This document shows positions 16,094 to 23,761 of a stretch of DNA of 64,000 bases, one piece after another. The stretch's first letter is position 1; each line of letters opens with the position of its first letter. The translations under genes were made by a program, and so were the position numbers. Location of the stretch: assembly GCF_030418315.1 (NCBI RefSeq), contig NZ_JAUHPV010000003.1:186001-250000 (forward strand). The letters run 5' to 3'. Below the pieces are notes generated by a model. It was not told where the DNA came from. It saw only the letters and a program-made list of their open reading frames with translations, and searched no databases. Source of the stretch: Demequina zhanjiangensis. GTDB lineage: Bacteria > Actinomycetota > Actinomycetes > Actinomycetales > Demequinaceae.

Positions 16094-18529
16094 ATGAGCG
16101 CCGGGCACTCGGAAGCAACCGGTTCGACGATGTACCAGGTCGATCTCCAGGGCGAATGGGGAGAGATCTGGCCTTCCGTCGACGAGGTGCTCGTCGCACT
16201 GGAGGATCACGGCGTCGTGGGAGTCGAGCGGCTGCGCGTCATGGCCAGCGAGGATGACCTCACGTTCCTTGCCGATGCGGCCGAGGGTTCCGTTGCGGTG
16301 AAGATCGCACTCACGGAACGCGGCCACGTGCAGCTGCAGGCGACTCTGCTCGATCACGTCTCCGGCTCGGAGTGGACCGTGCCGGTCCCGTCCGTGCTGC
16401 GACGTGTGTCAGACAAGTGTCTCACATCGCAGCTGGGAAGCGCCAGCATGCTCGTGACCGCCTTCTGCGACGGCGTGCCGCTCGAGTCGGTCGAGCCGAC
16501 GGCGGACCTCGTTGACGCTCTCGCCCGCACCCAGGGCGACCTGCTCGCCTCGCTCGCAGACCTCGACGCCAGCGTGCCCTCGACGAACCTGTGGTCGATC
16601 GCCTCGTTCCCCGACACCTACGACGCACTGCACAGCGAGCTGCCCGGCGATCTGGCCCCGACCGTGGCGCGACTCCGCCGCGAGTGGGACGACGCGATCG
16701 CACCGGCCCTCGCCGCGTCGCCCGTCCAGGTGCTCCACGCGGACCTCAACCTGTCCAACGTGCTCGTCGCCGGCGAGACGATCTCGGGCGTGCTCGACTT
16801 CGGAGACGCGATCCGCGCTCCCCGCGTGCTCGACGTCGCCGTCACCGCCTGCTATCTGGGGCTCGCGATGCACGACCTGGACCACCCTCTCGTGCACCGC
16901 TTCATGAACCGGATCGTCGACGCCGGCGCGCTGACCAGAGCCGAGGCGCGAGCGGTTCCCGCGCTCGCCGCCTGCCGTGCAGCGATGGTCCTGATGCTCG
17001 GGCGTTCCAGCGCACGCACCTCGCGGCACCCCGACTACGCCTTGCGCTACGACGCCCACGCGGCGGCGGCGCTCGCGCGTCTCGCAGATCGCACCTCGGC
17101 CTACGCCGGGGCGACCGCGCCGACGCACCCCATCCAGACTTCCGACGAGAGGACACCCGTGCAGCAGGTCGACGCACCATCCGAGGCCCCGGCCACCGAG
17201 AACACGATGATCAACAGGTTCGACCCGGCGTCGACCGCGGGGATGAGCGCAGAGGACGCCGCCCTCCTTGCACGCCGTCGGCGCGTGCTCGGCGACATCT
17301 ACCCGCTGTTCTACTCGAAGCCCGTGCACGTGGTGCGAGGCGAGGGTGCCCGGCTCTACGACAACGAGGGCCGCGAGTACCTCGACGCCTACAACAACGT
17401 GCTCGCAGTCGGGCACGCCAACCCGCGCATCGCGGATGCGGTCGACGCCCAGCTCCGCAAGATGAACACCCACACGCGGTACCTGCAGGACGGTGTCGTC
17501 GACTACGCCGAGCGCTTCGTCGCCACCCACCCCGAGGCGCTCGACCGCGTGATCTTCACAAACTCGGGCTCCGAGGCGAACGACCTGGCCCTCGCGATCG
17601 CACGGTGGCGCACCGGCGCCCAGGGCGTGATCGTGACCCACAACGCGTACCACGGCACGACCCAGGTCCTCGCCGGAGTCTCCCCGGAGAACGGCGTCGC
17701 CATGCCGCTCCACCCCTACGTCCGCACGGTCGACGCTCCCGACACCTACCGCTACGGCGACCAGGCCGGCGCGGTGTTCGCCGCCTCAGTGCGGGAGGCG
17801 ATCGCCGACCTGCAGCGCCACGGCTGGGGAGTCTCGGCCCTGCTGCTCGACACGATCATGTCGACCGATGGGATCTTCGCCGGCGAGCCCGGAATGCTCC
17901 GCGAGGGCTTCCGCGCGGTGCAGGAGGCCGGCGGGCTCGTGATCGCGGACGAGGTGCAGCCCGGCGTGGGCCGTCTCGGCGAGTCGATGTGGGGCTTCCA
18001 GCGTCACACCGACGACGTCGACATGGCGACCTGCGGCAAGCCGCTTGCCGGCGGTCTTCCGATCGGCACCCTCGCGCTGTCCAGCGAGCTGAGCGACGGC
18101 TACGCCTCAAGCCACCGCTACTTCAACACGTTCGGAGGCAATCCCGCCTCGATCGCCGCCGCAGGTGCGGTCCTCGACGAGGTCGAGGACAGGGGGCTCA
18201 TCGCCTCCGCGCACGCCGTCGGTGAGGCGCTCGCCCAGGGCATCCGTGACGCCTCCGCTCCGCACGGCTGGGTCAAGGACGTGCGAGGAGCCGGCCTGTT
18301 CATCGGCGTCGAGATGGGTGCGGACGGCGACGTCCCCGGGTCCAGCCTCGCCGCCGCGGTCGTCAACGGCCTTCGCGAGCGGCGCGTGCTGATCAGCGCG
18401 GTCGCGGACGACGGTCGGGTCCTCAAGGTGCGGCCCCCGCTCGTGTTCACCCACGACGACGTCGCGCTGTTCCTGCACCACTACTCGGAGGTGCTCTCCG
18501 AGATCGAGACGAAGGGAGTGCAGCGATGA
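16094..18529 (+). CDS. Fused amino-alcohol kinase-like / class III PLP aminotransferase-fold enzyme
   Basis: One 811-residue chain joins two enzymes. Residues 1 to about 335 form an aminoglycoside-phosphotransferase/hydroxylysine-kinase fold: catalytic VLHADLNLSN (His215, Asp217, Asn222) and metal-binding Asp235 in LDFGDA. A linker rich in Pro, Thr and Glu follows. Residues about 370-811 form a class III aminotransferase: FTNSGSEANDLA, ADEVQPGVGR (Asp619) and PLP lysine Lys649 in CGKPLAGGLPIGT. Known human counterparts are the separate pairs hydroxylysine kinase / phosphohydroxylysine phospho-lyase and the ethanolamine-phosphate phospho-lyase. By analogy this enzyme would phosphorylate an amino alcohol, then release phosphate and ammonia to give an aldehyde. 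It heads an operon; its stop overlaps the ABC ATPase start (ATGA). The substrate is not determined. Confidence 0.9.
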   Translation: MSAGHSEATGSTMYQVDLQGEWGEIWPSVDEVLVALEDHGVVGVERLRVMASEDDLTFLADAAEGSVAVKIALTERGHVQLQATLLDHVSGSEWTVPVPSVLRRVSDKCLTSQLGSASMLVTAFCDGVPLESVEPTADLVDALARTQGDLLASLADLDASVPSTNLWSIASFPDTYDALHSELPGDLAPTVARLRREWDDAIAPALAASPVQVLHADLNLSNVLVAGETISGVLDFGDAIRAPRVLDVAVTACYLGLAMHDLDHPLVHRFMNRIVDAGALTRAEARAVPALAACRAAMVLMLGRSSARTSRHPDYALRYDAHAAAALARLADRTSAYAGATAPTHPIQTSDERTPVQQVDAPSEAPATENTMINRFDPASTAGMSAEDAALLARRRRVLGDIYPLFYSKPVHVVRGEGARLYDNEGREYLDAYNNVLAVGHANPRIADAVDAQLRKMNTHTRYLQDGVVDYAERFVATHPEALDRVIFTNSGSEANDLALAIARWRTGAQGVIVTHNAYHGTTQVLAGVSPENGVAMPLHPYVRTVDAPDTYRYGDQAGAVFAASVREAIADLQRHGWGVSALLLDTIMSTDGIFAGEPGMLREGFRAVQEAGGLVIADEVQPGVGRLGESMWGFQRHTDDVDMATCGKPLAGGLPIGTLALSSELSDGYASSHRYFNTFGGNPASIAAAGAVLDEVEDRGLIASAHAVGEALAQGIRDASAPHGWVKDVRGAGLFIGVEMGADGDVPGSSLAAAVVNGLRERRVLISAVADDGRVLKVRPPLVFTHDDVALFLHHYSEVLSEIETKGVQR

Positions 18530-19260
18530 CCACGGACGTCCTCGAGATCCGCGACGTCGGCAAGAGCTTCGGCGCCGTCACCGCGCTGCGCGAGGTCAAC
18601 CTCACCGTGCGCAAGGGCGAGATCATCGCCCTCCTGGGAGACAACGGCGCCGGCAAGTCGACCCTGATGAACATCATCTGTGGCTCCAATCCGCCCGATC
18701 GCGGTGCGGTCATGGTCGACGGTCAGCGCCTCGACAGCGTGGACGCCGCCCAGCGGCTCGGCGTCGGCGTGGTCTACCAGGACCTCGCGCTCGCACCCCA
18801 CCTCGACCTGGCCGAGAACATGTTCCTCGGCAACGAGATCACCACGGGTCCGTTCAAGATGCTGGACCGCGCCCGCATGCGCCGCGAGGCCGAGGAAGCG
18901 ATCCAGGGACTTGGCATCTCGACCCTCAAGGACGTGAGGCTCCCCGTCGGCCGACTGTCCGGAGGTCAGCGGCAGGTGCTCGCCGTGGCGCGCGCCATCA
19001 AGTGGGCCAGCCAGCTGATCCTGCTCGACGAGCCGACCGCCGCGCTCGGACCCAAGCAGGTCGACATCGTGCTCGACTCCATCAGGACCGCAGCCGCCCA
19101 GGGACTCGGCGTGATCCTCGTGTCGCACGACATCCCGAACGTCCTCAAGCTCGCCGACCGGATCGTGATCCTGCGCCACGGCACCATCGTGGCAGACCGA
19201 TCCCCGGAAGGCATGACCGTATCCGACGTGATGACCGTGATGGTGGGAGACGACGCATGA
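18526..19260 (+). CDS. ABC transporter ATP-binding protein, monosaccharide type
   Basis: The 244-residue ATPase has Walker A GDNGAGKST (residues about 38-46), a Q-loop in VYQDLALAPHLDLAENMFLG, signature LSGGQRQV and Walker B LILLDEPTAAL followed by HDI. The NMFLGNEI region is typical of the ribose/galactose-type CUT2 importers. Unlike RbsA it has only one ATPase domain, as in FrcA-type proteins, so two copies are expected in the complex. It overlaps both neighbours by four bases (ATGA at each end), which implies tight translational coupling with the fusion enzyme and the permease. Confidence 0.93.
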   Translation: MTTDVLEIRDVGKSFGAVTALREVNLTVRKGEIIALLGDNGAGKSTLMNIICGSNPPDRGAVMVDGQRLDSVDAAQRLGVGVVYQDLALAPHLDLAENMFLGNEITTGPFKMLDRARMRREAEEAIQGLGISTLKDVRLPVGRLSGGQRQVLAVARAIKWASQLILLDEPTAALGPKQVDIVLDSIRTAAAQGLGVILVSHDIPNVLKLADRIVILRHGTIVADRSPEGMTVSDVMTVMVGDDA

Positions 19261-20291
19261 CCACGACCCTTGCCCGTGAGGAGACCCAGGCGCCGTCCAT
19301 GCCGACGGGCCTCCACCAGCTCAAGAAGATCCTGTCGATCCGCGCGGTCCAGATCATCCTCGTCGAGATCGTCGTCATCGCGTTCTTCTTCGCGATGTCT
19401 CCCGAGGGAGCGTTCCTCAACGCGGCGAACGTCCGAGGCATGCTGCTCACCGCCTCCCAGGTGCTGCTGCTCGCGATCGGCCAGGCGATCCTCATGTCCG
19501 CAGGCAAGATCGACATCTCGCAGGGCGCGGTGCTGATCCTGGCCTCCGTCGCCTCCGGACAGGTGATGGTCGCGCTGCAGGGCTCCATGAGCCCGGCCGC
19601 CACCCTCATCGTCGGACTCGCGGTCGCACTCCTGATCGGAGCGGTGCTCGGCGCGGCGATCGGCATCCTCGTCGGCGTCGTCGGCATCAACTCGCTGGTG
19701 GCGACGCTTGGAATGCTCTCCATCGCGACGGGTGTGGCGCAGGTCGCGACCGGCGGCGTGAACATCTTCGGGATGCCAGGGGAGCTGTCCGACTGGTTCG
19801 GCTCTGTCCGCTTCGGGGCCATCCCGCTGCCCGTGATCCTCAGCCTCGCGGTCATCGGAGTCATCTGGGCCGTCTACCGGCTGACGCCGTGGGGCACGCA
19901 CACCCTCGCCACCGGCTCCAACGCCCTCGCGGCTCGCCGTGTCGGCATCAAGACGGTGCGCAACACGATCGGCATCTTCATCGTGTCGTCCACGCTCGCG
20001 GGCCTCGCCGGCTACATCGACCTCGCCCGCTACTCGACGACGAACATCTCGGGTCACCTGAACGACTCGATGGCGGCGATCGCCGCGGCACTCATCGGCG
20101 GCACCGCGCTGACCGGCGGACGCATCAGCTTCCTGGGAGCGATCGTCGGTGCGCTGCTCGCGATCCTGCTCCAGTCGGGCCTCGTGATCATCAACCTGTC
20201 GCCCTTCTACCAGACCATCGCGGTCGGAGCGATGCTCCTGATCGCCGTGAGCTTGGACAACGCCAACCGCGAACGCCCGGGATCCAGTTGA
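19257..20291 (+). CDS. ABC transporter permease, RbsC type
   Basis: The 344-residue membrane protein has about nine to ten hydrophobic segments. The family hallmarks are LMSAGKIDISQGAVL in the first half (the GGIDLSVG motif of RbsC proteins, changed to GKIDISQG), TLGMLSIATG, and GGTALTGGRISFLGAIVGALL near the end. It forms the channel of the importer with the ATPase encoded upstream. The start ATG at 19257 overlaps the ATPase stop. The change in the usual GGIDLS motif is a small departure from sugar permeases. Confidence 0.9.
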   Translation: MTTTLAREETQAPSMPTGLHQLKKILSIRAVQIILVEIVVIAFFFAMSPEGAFLNAANVRGMLLTASQVLLLAIGQAILMSAGKIDISQGAVLILASVASGQVMVALQGSMSPAATLIVGLAVALLIGAVLGAAIGILVGVVGINSLVATLGMLSIATGVAQVATGGVNIFGMPGELSDWFGSVRFGAIPLPVILSLAVIGVIWAVYRLTPWGTHTLATGSNALAARRVGIKTVRNTIGIFIVSSTLAGLAGYIDLARYSTTNISGHLNDSMAAIAAALIGGTALTGGRISFLGAIVGALLAILLQSGLVIINLSPFYQTIAVGAMLLIAVSLDNANRERPGSS

Positions 20292-20356
20292 CCGGTCGGC
20301 GTCCAGGACGGCTCGGCCCCCTGAGCCTGAACCACCACCCAGAGGAGAGAGAACCC

Positions 20357-21388
20357 ATGAAGCACGGCAACCCCATGAAGAAGGCGGTGAGCGCCGCCGC
20401 GGCGCTGTCGCTGACCGCACTGCTCGCGGCCTGCTCGACCGGCGAGGCCTCGGAGCCCACCACGAGCTCCGCCGCGGAGACCGACGCCTCCGACCTCACG
20501 GTCGCGCTGGTCACCCCCGAGAGCACCGGTGAGTACTACGGCGCAATGTACTGCGGCGCGCAGGCGGCCGCTGACGAGTTCGGCATCACGCTCAACATCC
20601 AGGGCACGCCCGAGACCACGGTCGAGGCCGAGATGCAGGTCCTGCAGTCCGTGCTCGCGACCGAGCCTGACGGCCTGTCGCTCACCGTGTGGGACAACAC
20701 CGCGTTCAACGAGATCGTGGGCGAGTACACCGACGCGGGCCACCCGCTGGTGATGCCCGACTCGTACCTCACGAACGACGAGTTCCTCCAGTCCGTGCGC
20801 ACCGACGGCTACCAGTCGTCGTACGACGCGGCGCTCGCCACCATCGAGGAGTTCGGCATCGAGTCCGGTTCCGCGCTGGTCCTGACCGACGCGCCTGGCA
20901 ACGCCTTCCAGCTCGCCCGTGCCGAGGGCTTCCGCGACGCGATCATCGAGAACACGGACCTCGAGATGCTCGAGTTCCAGTACATCGGCGGTGACGCCGC
21001 AGAGGCCTCGCAGGCGACCTCGTCCGCGATCGCCGCGAACGGCGACCTCGCCCTGGTGTTCTCCACGAACATCGGCGCCGGCACCGGTGCTGCGAACGGT
21101 ATCGACACCTCTGACTCCGAGGCGATCCTGCTCGGATACGACACCTCCGCCGCGCAGGTCGACAGCCTCCGCAACGGCGAGTACGACGCCCTCGTCGGCC
21201 AGAGCCCCTACCTCATGGGCTACACCGCGATCTCGACGATCTCCGAGGTCCTCCTCGGTGAGACCGCAGCCGAGGACGTCACCGAGCAGGTCGTGTGGGC
21301 CCCCTGGGCGCTCGTGACCGCGGAGAACGTGGACACTCCCGAGATCTCCGAGTACCTCTACACCACCGACTGCGCAGCCATCGGCTAG
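20357..21388 (+). CDS. ABC transporter substrate-binding lipoprotein (periplasmic-binding-protein I fold)
   Basis: The 343-residue protein starts with a lipoprotein signal: two Lys residues, a hydrophobic run and the lipobox LLAAC with Cys26. The mature part has the type I binding-protein fold seen with RbsC-type permeases: LTVALVTPESTGEYYGAMYCGAQAAADEFGI, DGLSLTVWDNTAFNEIV, LVLTDAPGNAFQLARAEGFRDAI and LLGYDTSAAQVDSLRNGEYDALVGQSPYLMGY. Two extra Cys (near residues 62 and 338) could form a disulfide. A GAGGAGAGA ribosome site precedes the ATG. It should set the importer's specificity, but the ligand cannot be read. A strong hairpin follows the gene. Confidence 0.9.
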   Translation: MKHGNPMKKAVSAAAALSLTALLAACSTGEASEPTTSSAAETDASDLTVALVTPESTGEYYGAMYCGAQAAADEFGITLNIQGTPETTVEAEMQVLQSVLATEPDGLSLTVWDNTAFNEIVGEYTDAGHPLVMPDSYLTNDEFLQSVRTDGYQSSYDAALATIEEFGIESGSALVLTDAPGNAFQLARAEGFRDAIIENTDLEMLEFQYIGGDAAEASQATSSAIAANGDLALVFSTNIGAGTGAANGIDTSDSEAILLGYDTSAAQVDSLRNGEYDALVGQSPYLMGYTAISTISEVLLGETAAEDVTEQVVWAPWALVTAENVDTPEISEYLYTTDCAAIG

Positions 21389-21401
21389 CAGCAGCGAACC
21401 C

Positions 21402-21434
21402 GGTGCGGGGCGGCAGATGGCGCCGCCCCGCACC
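21402..21434 (+). terminator. Perfect 13-bp hairpin after the binding-protein gene
   Basis: GGTGCGGGGCGGC (21402-21414) pairs perfectly with GCCGCCCCGCACC (21422-21434) around a 7-base loop. It starts 14 bases after the lipoprotein stop and lies before the amidase gene. No T-run follows. It may stabilise the upstream message and weaken downstream transcription. Confidence 0.7.
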
Positions 21435-21510
21435 ACCTCGCCCCGACGCCCGACAGGGCGCCCCCAGACCACCCTGGCGCCACGCGGCGCCCCTCGCCTA
21501 GGAGACCGAC

Positions 21511-22914
21511 ATGACCGACACCCCCATCCACTGGCGCACCGCCACCGAGCTTCGCGAGCAGCTGGGCTCCGGCGAGATCAGCGCCGTCGAGCTGATGGAG
21601 TCGAGCCTCGACCGCATGGACGCGCTCGATGGCGACGTCAACGTCATGGCGTACCGGATGCCCCGGTCCGAGGCGCTGGCCCTGGCCGAGGAGGCGGACC
21701 GCAAGCGCGCCGCAGGTGAGGATCTCGGCCCGCTGCACGGCATGCCGATCGCCATCAAGGACCTCGTCGACGTCGCAGGGATGCCGACCTCCCGCGGGTC
21801 CCGCGCCTTCGATGGCCGCGGACCGCAGGCGGAGGATGTCCCGCACGTCGCCCTGCTGCGCGAGGCAGGTGCGCTCATCATCGGCAAGACCAACGCGCCG
21901 GAGTTCGGCGTGGGCACGGTCACCTTCAACGACGTCCACGGGACCACCAGGAACCCGTGGGACCTGAGCCGCCACTCCGGTGGCTCGACGGGCGGCGGCG
22001 CGGCCGTCGCCGCCGGCATGCTGCCCTTCGTGGACGGCTCTGACTCCGGCGGCAGCCTGCGCTACCCGGCCTCGTTCATGAACATCGTGGGACTGCGCAC
22101 CTCTCCCGGTGTGGTCCCGGCGGTCGCGGGCGGCTCCTCGTGGGAGCCTCACTCCGTGAACGGGCCGATGGCGCGCAACAGCCGCGACGCCGCCCTCCTT
22201 CTGTCCGGCATGAGCGGCCGCAGCGCGCTCGCGCCGCTGTCCGAGTTCTCGTCGGCGACCGCGCCGATGGGCGAGGTCGAGCCTTCCGCCATCCGCATCG
22301 CGTGGAGCGACGACCTGGGTCTTCCCGTGTCGCCCGAGGTCCGTGCGGCGCTCGCCGGGGCTCGCGCGACGCTTGAGGCCGCTGGCGTGCAGATCATCGA
22401 CGTCGAGCTGGACTTCGAGGGCGTGGACGAGGCATGGCAGACCATCGAGATGTTCGGATGGTTCTCGCTGCTGGGCGACGACCCGATCGAGCGTCCCGAG
22501 ATGTACCGCGACGACGTGGTGCGCAACGTCACGGAGGCGTCCGGGTACACGTCGTCTCAGCTGCGCGCGGCGTTCGCCCGCCGCTACCAGCAGTTCGAGA
22601 TGTTCGTCGAGCTGCTCTCCGACGTCGACGGCTTCGTCTGCCCGGGAGCGCCCGTGGTCGCTCCGCCGGCCGACCAGCCGTGGGTGTCAGAGATCGATGG
22701 CACCACCTTCGACCGCTACTTCCAGTGGCAGCGGATGGCCTGCCGCCTCGTGCCGGGCAGCCACCCGGTGCTCGCCATGGGCGCAGCCTTCGCTGACGGC
22801 CTGCCCGTCGGCATCCAGGTGGTCGGCAAGTCCGGGCGCGACGAGGAGCTGCTGCTGCTGGGCGACCGGCTCGAGGCGATTCTGGGAGTCAGCGACCAGC
22901 ACGCGGCCCTGTGA
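21511..22914 (+). CDS. Amidase-signature family hydrolase
   Basis: The 467-residue protein is a full-length amidase-signature enzyme. The catalytic Lys83 (IAIKDLVDVAG), cis-Ser159 (SGGSTGGGAAVAAG) and nucleophile Ser182 (SDSGGSLRYPA) are all present. The family hydrolyses amide or ureido bonds in small molecules, in the cytoplasm. It lies between the importer and the DeoR-family regulator; a likely job is to release the amine substrate of the fusion enzyme from an imported amide. That role is inferred from position. The ATG follows a GGAG site. Confidence 0.92.
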   Translation: MTDTPIHWRTATELREQLGSGEISAVELMESSLDRMDALDGDVNVMAYRMPRSEALALAEEADRKRAAGEDLGPLHGMPIAIKDLVDVAGMPTSRGSRAFDGRGPQAEDVPHVALLREAGALIIGKTNAPEFGVGTVTFNDVHGTTRNPWDLSRHSGGSTGGGAAVAAGMLPFVDGSDSGGSLRYPASFMNIVGLRTSPGVVPAVAGGSSWEPHSVNGPMARNSRDAALLLSGMSGRSALAPLSEFSSATAPMGEVEPSAIRIAWSDDLGLPVSPEVRAALAGARATLEAAGVQIIDVELDFEGVDEAWQTIEMFGWFSLLGDDPIERPEMYRDDVVRNVTEASGYTSSQLRAAFARRYQQFEMFVELLSDVDGFVCPGAPVVAPPADQPWVSEIDGTTFDRYFQWQRMACRLVPGSHPVLAMGAAFADGLPVGIQVVGKSGRDEELLLLGDRLEAILGVSDQHAAL

Positions 22915-22966
22915 GCCACGTCATGCGCGTGGCCGCGGCTACCGTGGTGCCTCGAAAGGGGGCGAT

Positions 22967-23761
22967 GTGAGCGCCAAGAGAGACATGCGGCTCCAGAAGA
23001 TCGTGGAGCTGCTGGAGGAGCGCGGGAAGCTGGAGAACGCCGCGCTGAGCCAGGAGCTCGGCGTCGCGGAGCTCACCATCCGACGCGACATCGAGCACCT
23101 CGACGCCCAGGGCATGATCCGGCGCGTCTACGGTGGAGCGGTGCTCGCCTCGGGGCGCAGCTTCGAGCCTCCGTTCCAGATGAGGCTGCGGACCAGGGTC
23201 GCCCAGAAGCAGGCCATCGCGAAGGCCGCCGTGGACCTGGTGCCTCGGGGTGCGAACGTCGCGATCGACTTCGGGACGAAGGCGTACTACGTCGCGTGTG
23301 AGATGCGCGACCGCAACCTTCAGGCGCTCGTCGCTCCCACGAGCCTGCAGGTGCTGGAGGTGCTCGGGCAGCGCTCTGACATCCGGGTGCTGGTCCCCGG
23401 CGGCGAGCTGAAGCATGGCGAGCTCAGCTTCTACGGCTCACGCACCGAGCTGTTCTTCCGGCGTCACCGATGGGACCTCGCGATCGTGTCCGTCGCTGGC
23501 GTCAGCGTGGACCCCGAGATCATCAGCGACTACAACGAGGACGACGCGAGGCTGAAGAACGCCATGGTGGAGAGCTCGGATCGGGTCGTGCTGCTCGTCG
23601 AGGAGCACCACCTGGGTGCCGTGTCGTTCTCGCCAGTGGCCTCCACCGAGGCCGTGACCACCATCATCACCGACGCGCCGCGTGACAACTCCGTGGCGCA
23701 GGACCTGGCCGAACGCGGGATCGAGATGATTCACGTGACGGCCGAGGAAGAGCAGTCATGA
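22967..23761 (+). CDS. DeoR-family transcriptional regulator with atypical effector domain
   Basis: The 264-residue protein has the DeoR helix-turn-helix at residues about 8-60 (RLQKIVELLEERGKLENAALSQELGVAE, LTIRRDIEHLDAQGMIRRVYGGA). The effector domain keeps the order of DeoR sugar-phosphate regulators (AIDFGTKAYYVA, LVPGGELKHGE, a late Lys in RLKNAMVESSDRVVLLVE), but the usual D-x-S/T-K-F end is EEHHLGAVSF here. The start is the GTG at 22967, with AAAGGGGG upstream; the frame is open far upstream but that part overlaps the amidase gene. The gene overlaps the next by ATGA. It probably regulates this cluster; the ligand may be a phosphorylated intermediate. Confidence 0.87.
   Translation: MSAKRDMRLQKIVELLEERGKLENAALSQELGVAELTIRRDIEHLDAQGMIRRVYGGAVLASGRSFEPPFQMRLRTRVAQKQAIAKAAVDLVPRGANVAIDFGTKAYYVACEMRDRNLQALVAPTSLQVLEVLGQRSDIRVLVPGGELKHGELSFYGSRTELFFRRHRWDLAIVSVAGVSVDPEIISDYNEDDARLKNAMVESSDRVVLLVEEHHLGAVSFSPVASTEAVTTIITDAPRDNSVAQDLAERGIEMIHVTAEEEQS

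Noticed and set aside
16591..18225. A 544-codon frame inside the fusion gene
   Set aside because: It is an Arg/Pro-rich out-of-frame reading of the kinase/PLP fusion, whose own frame has all catalytic residues.
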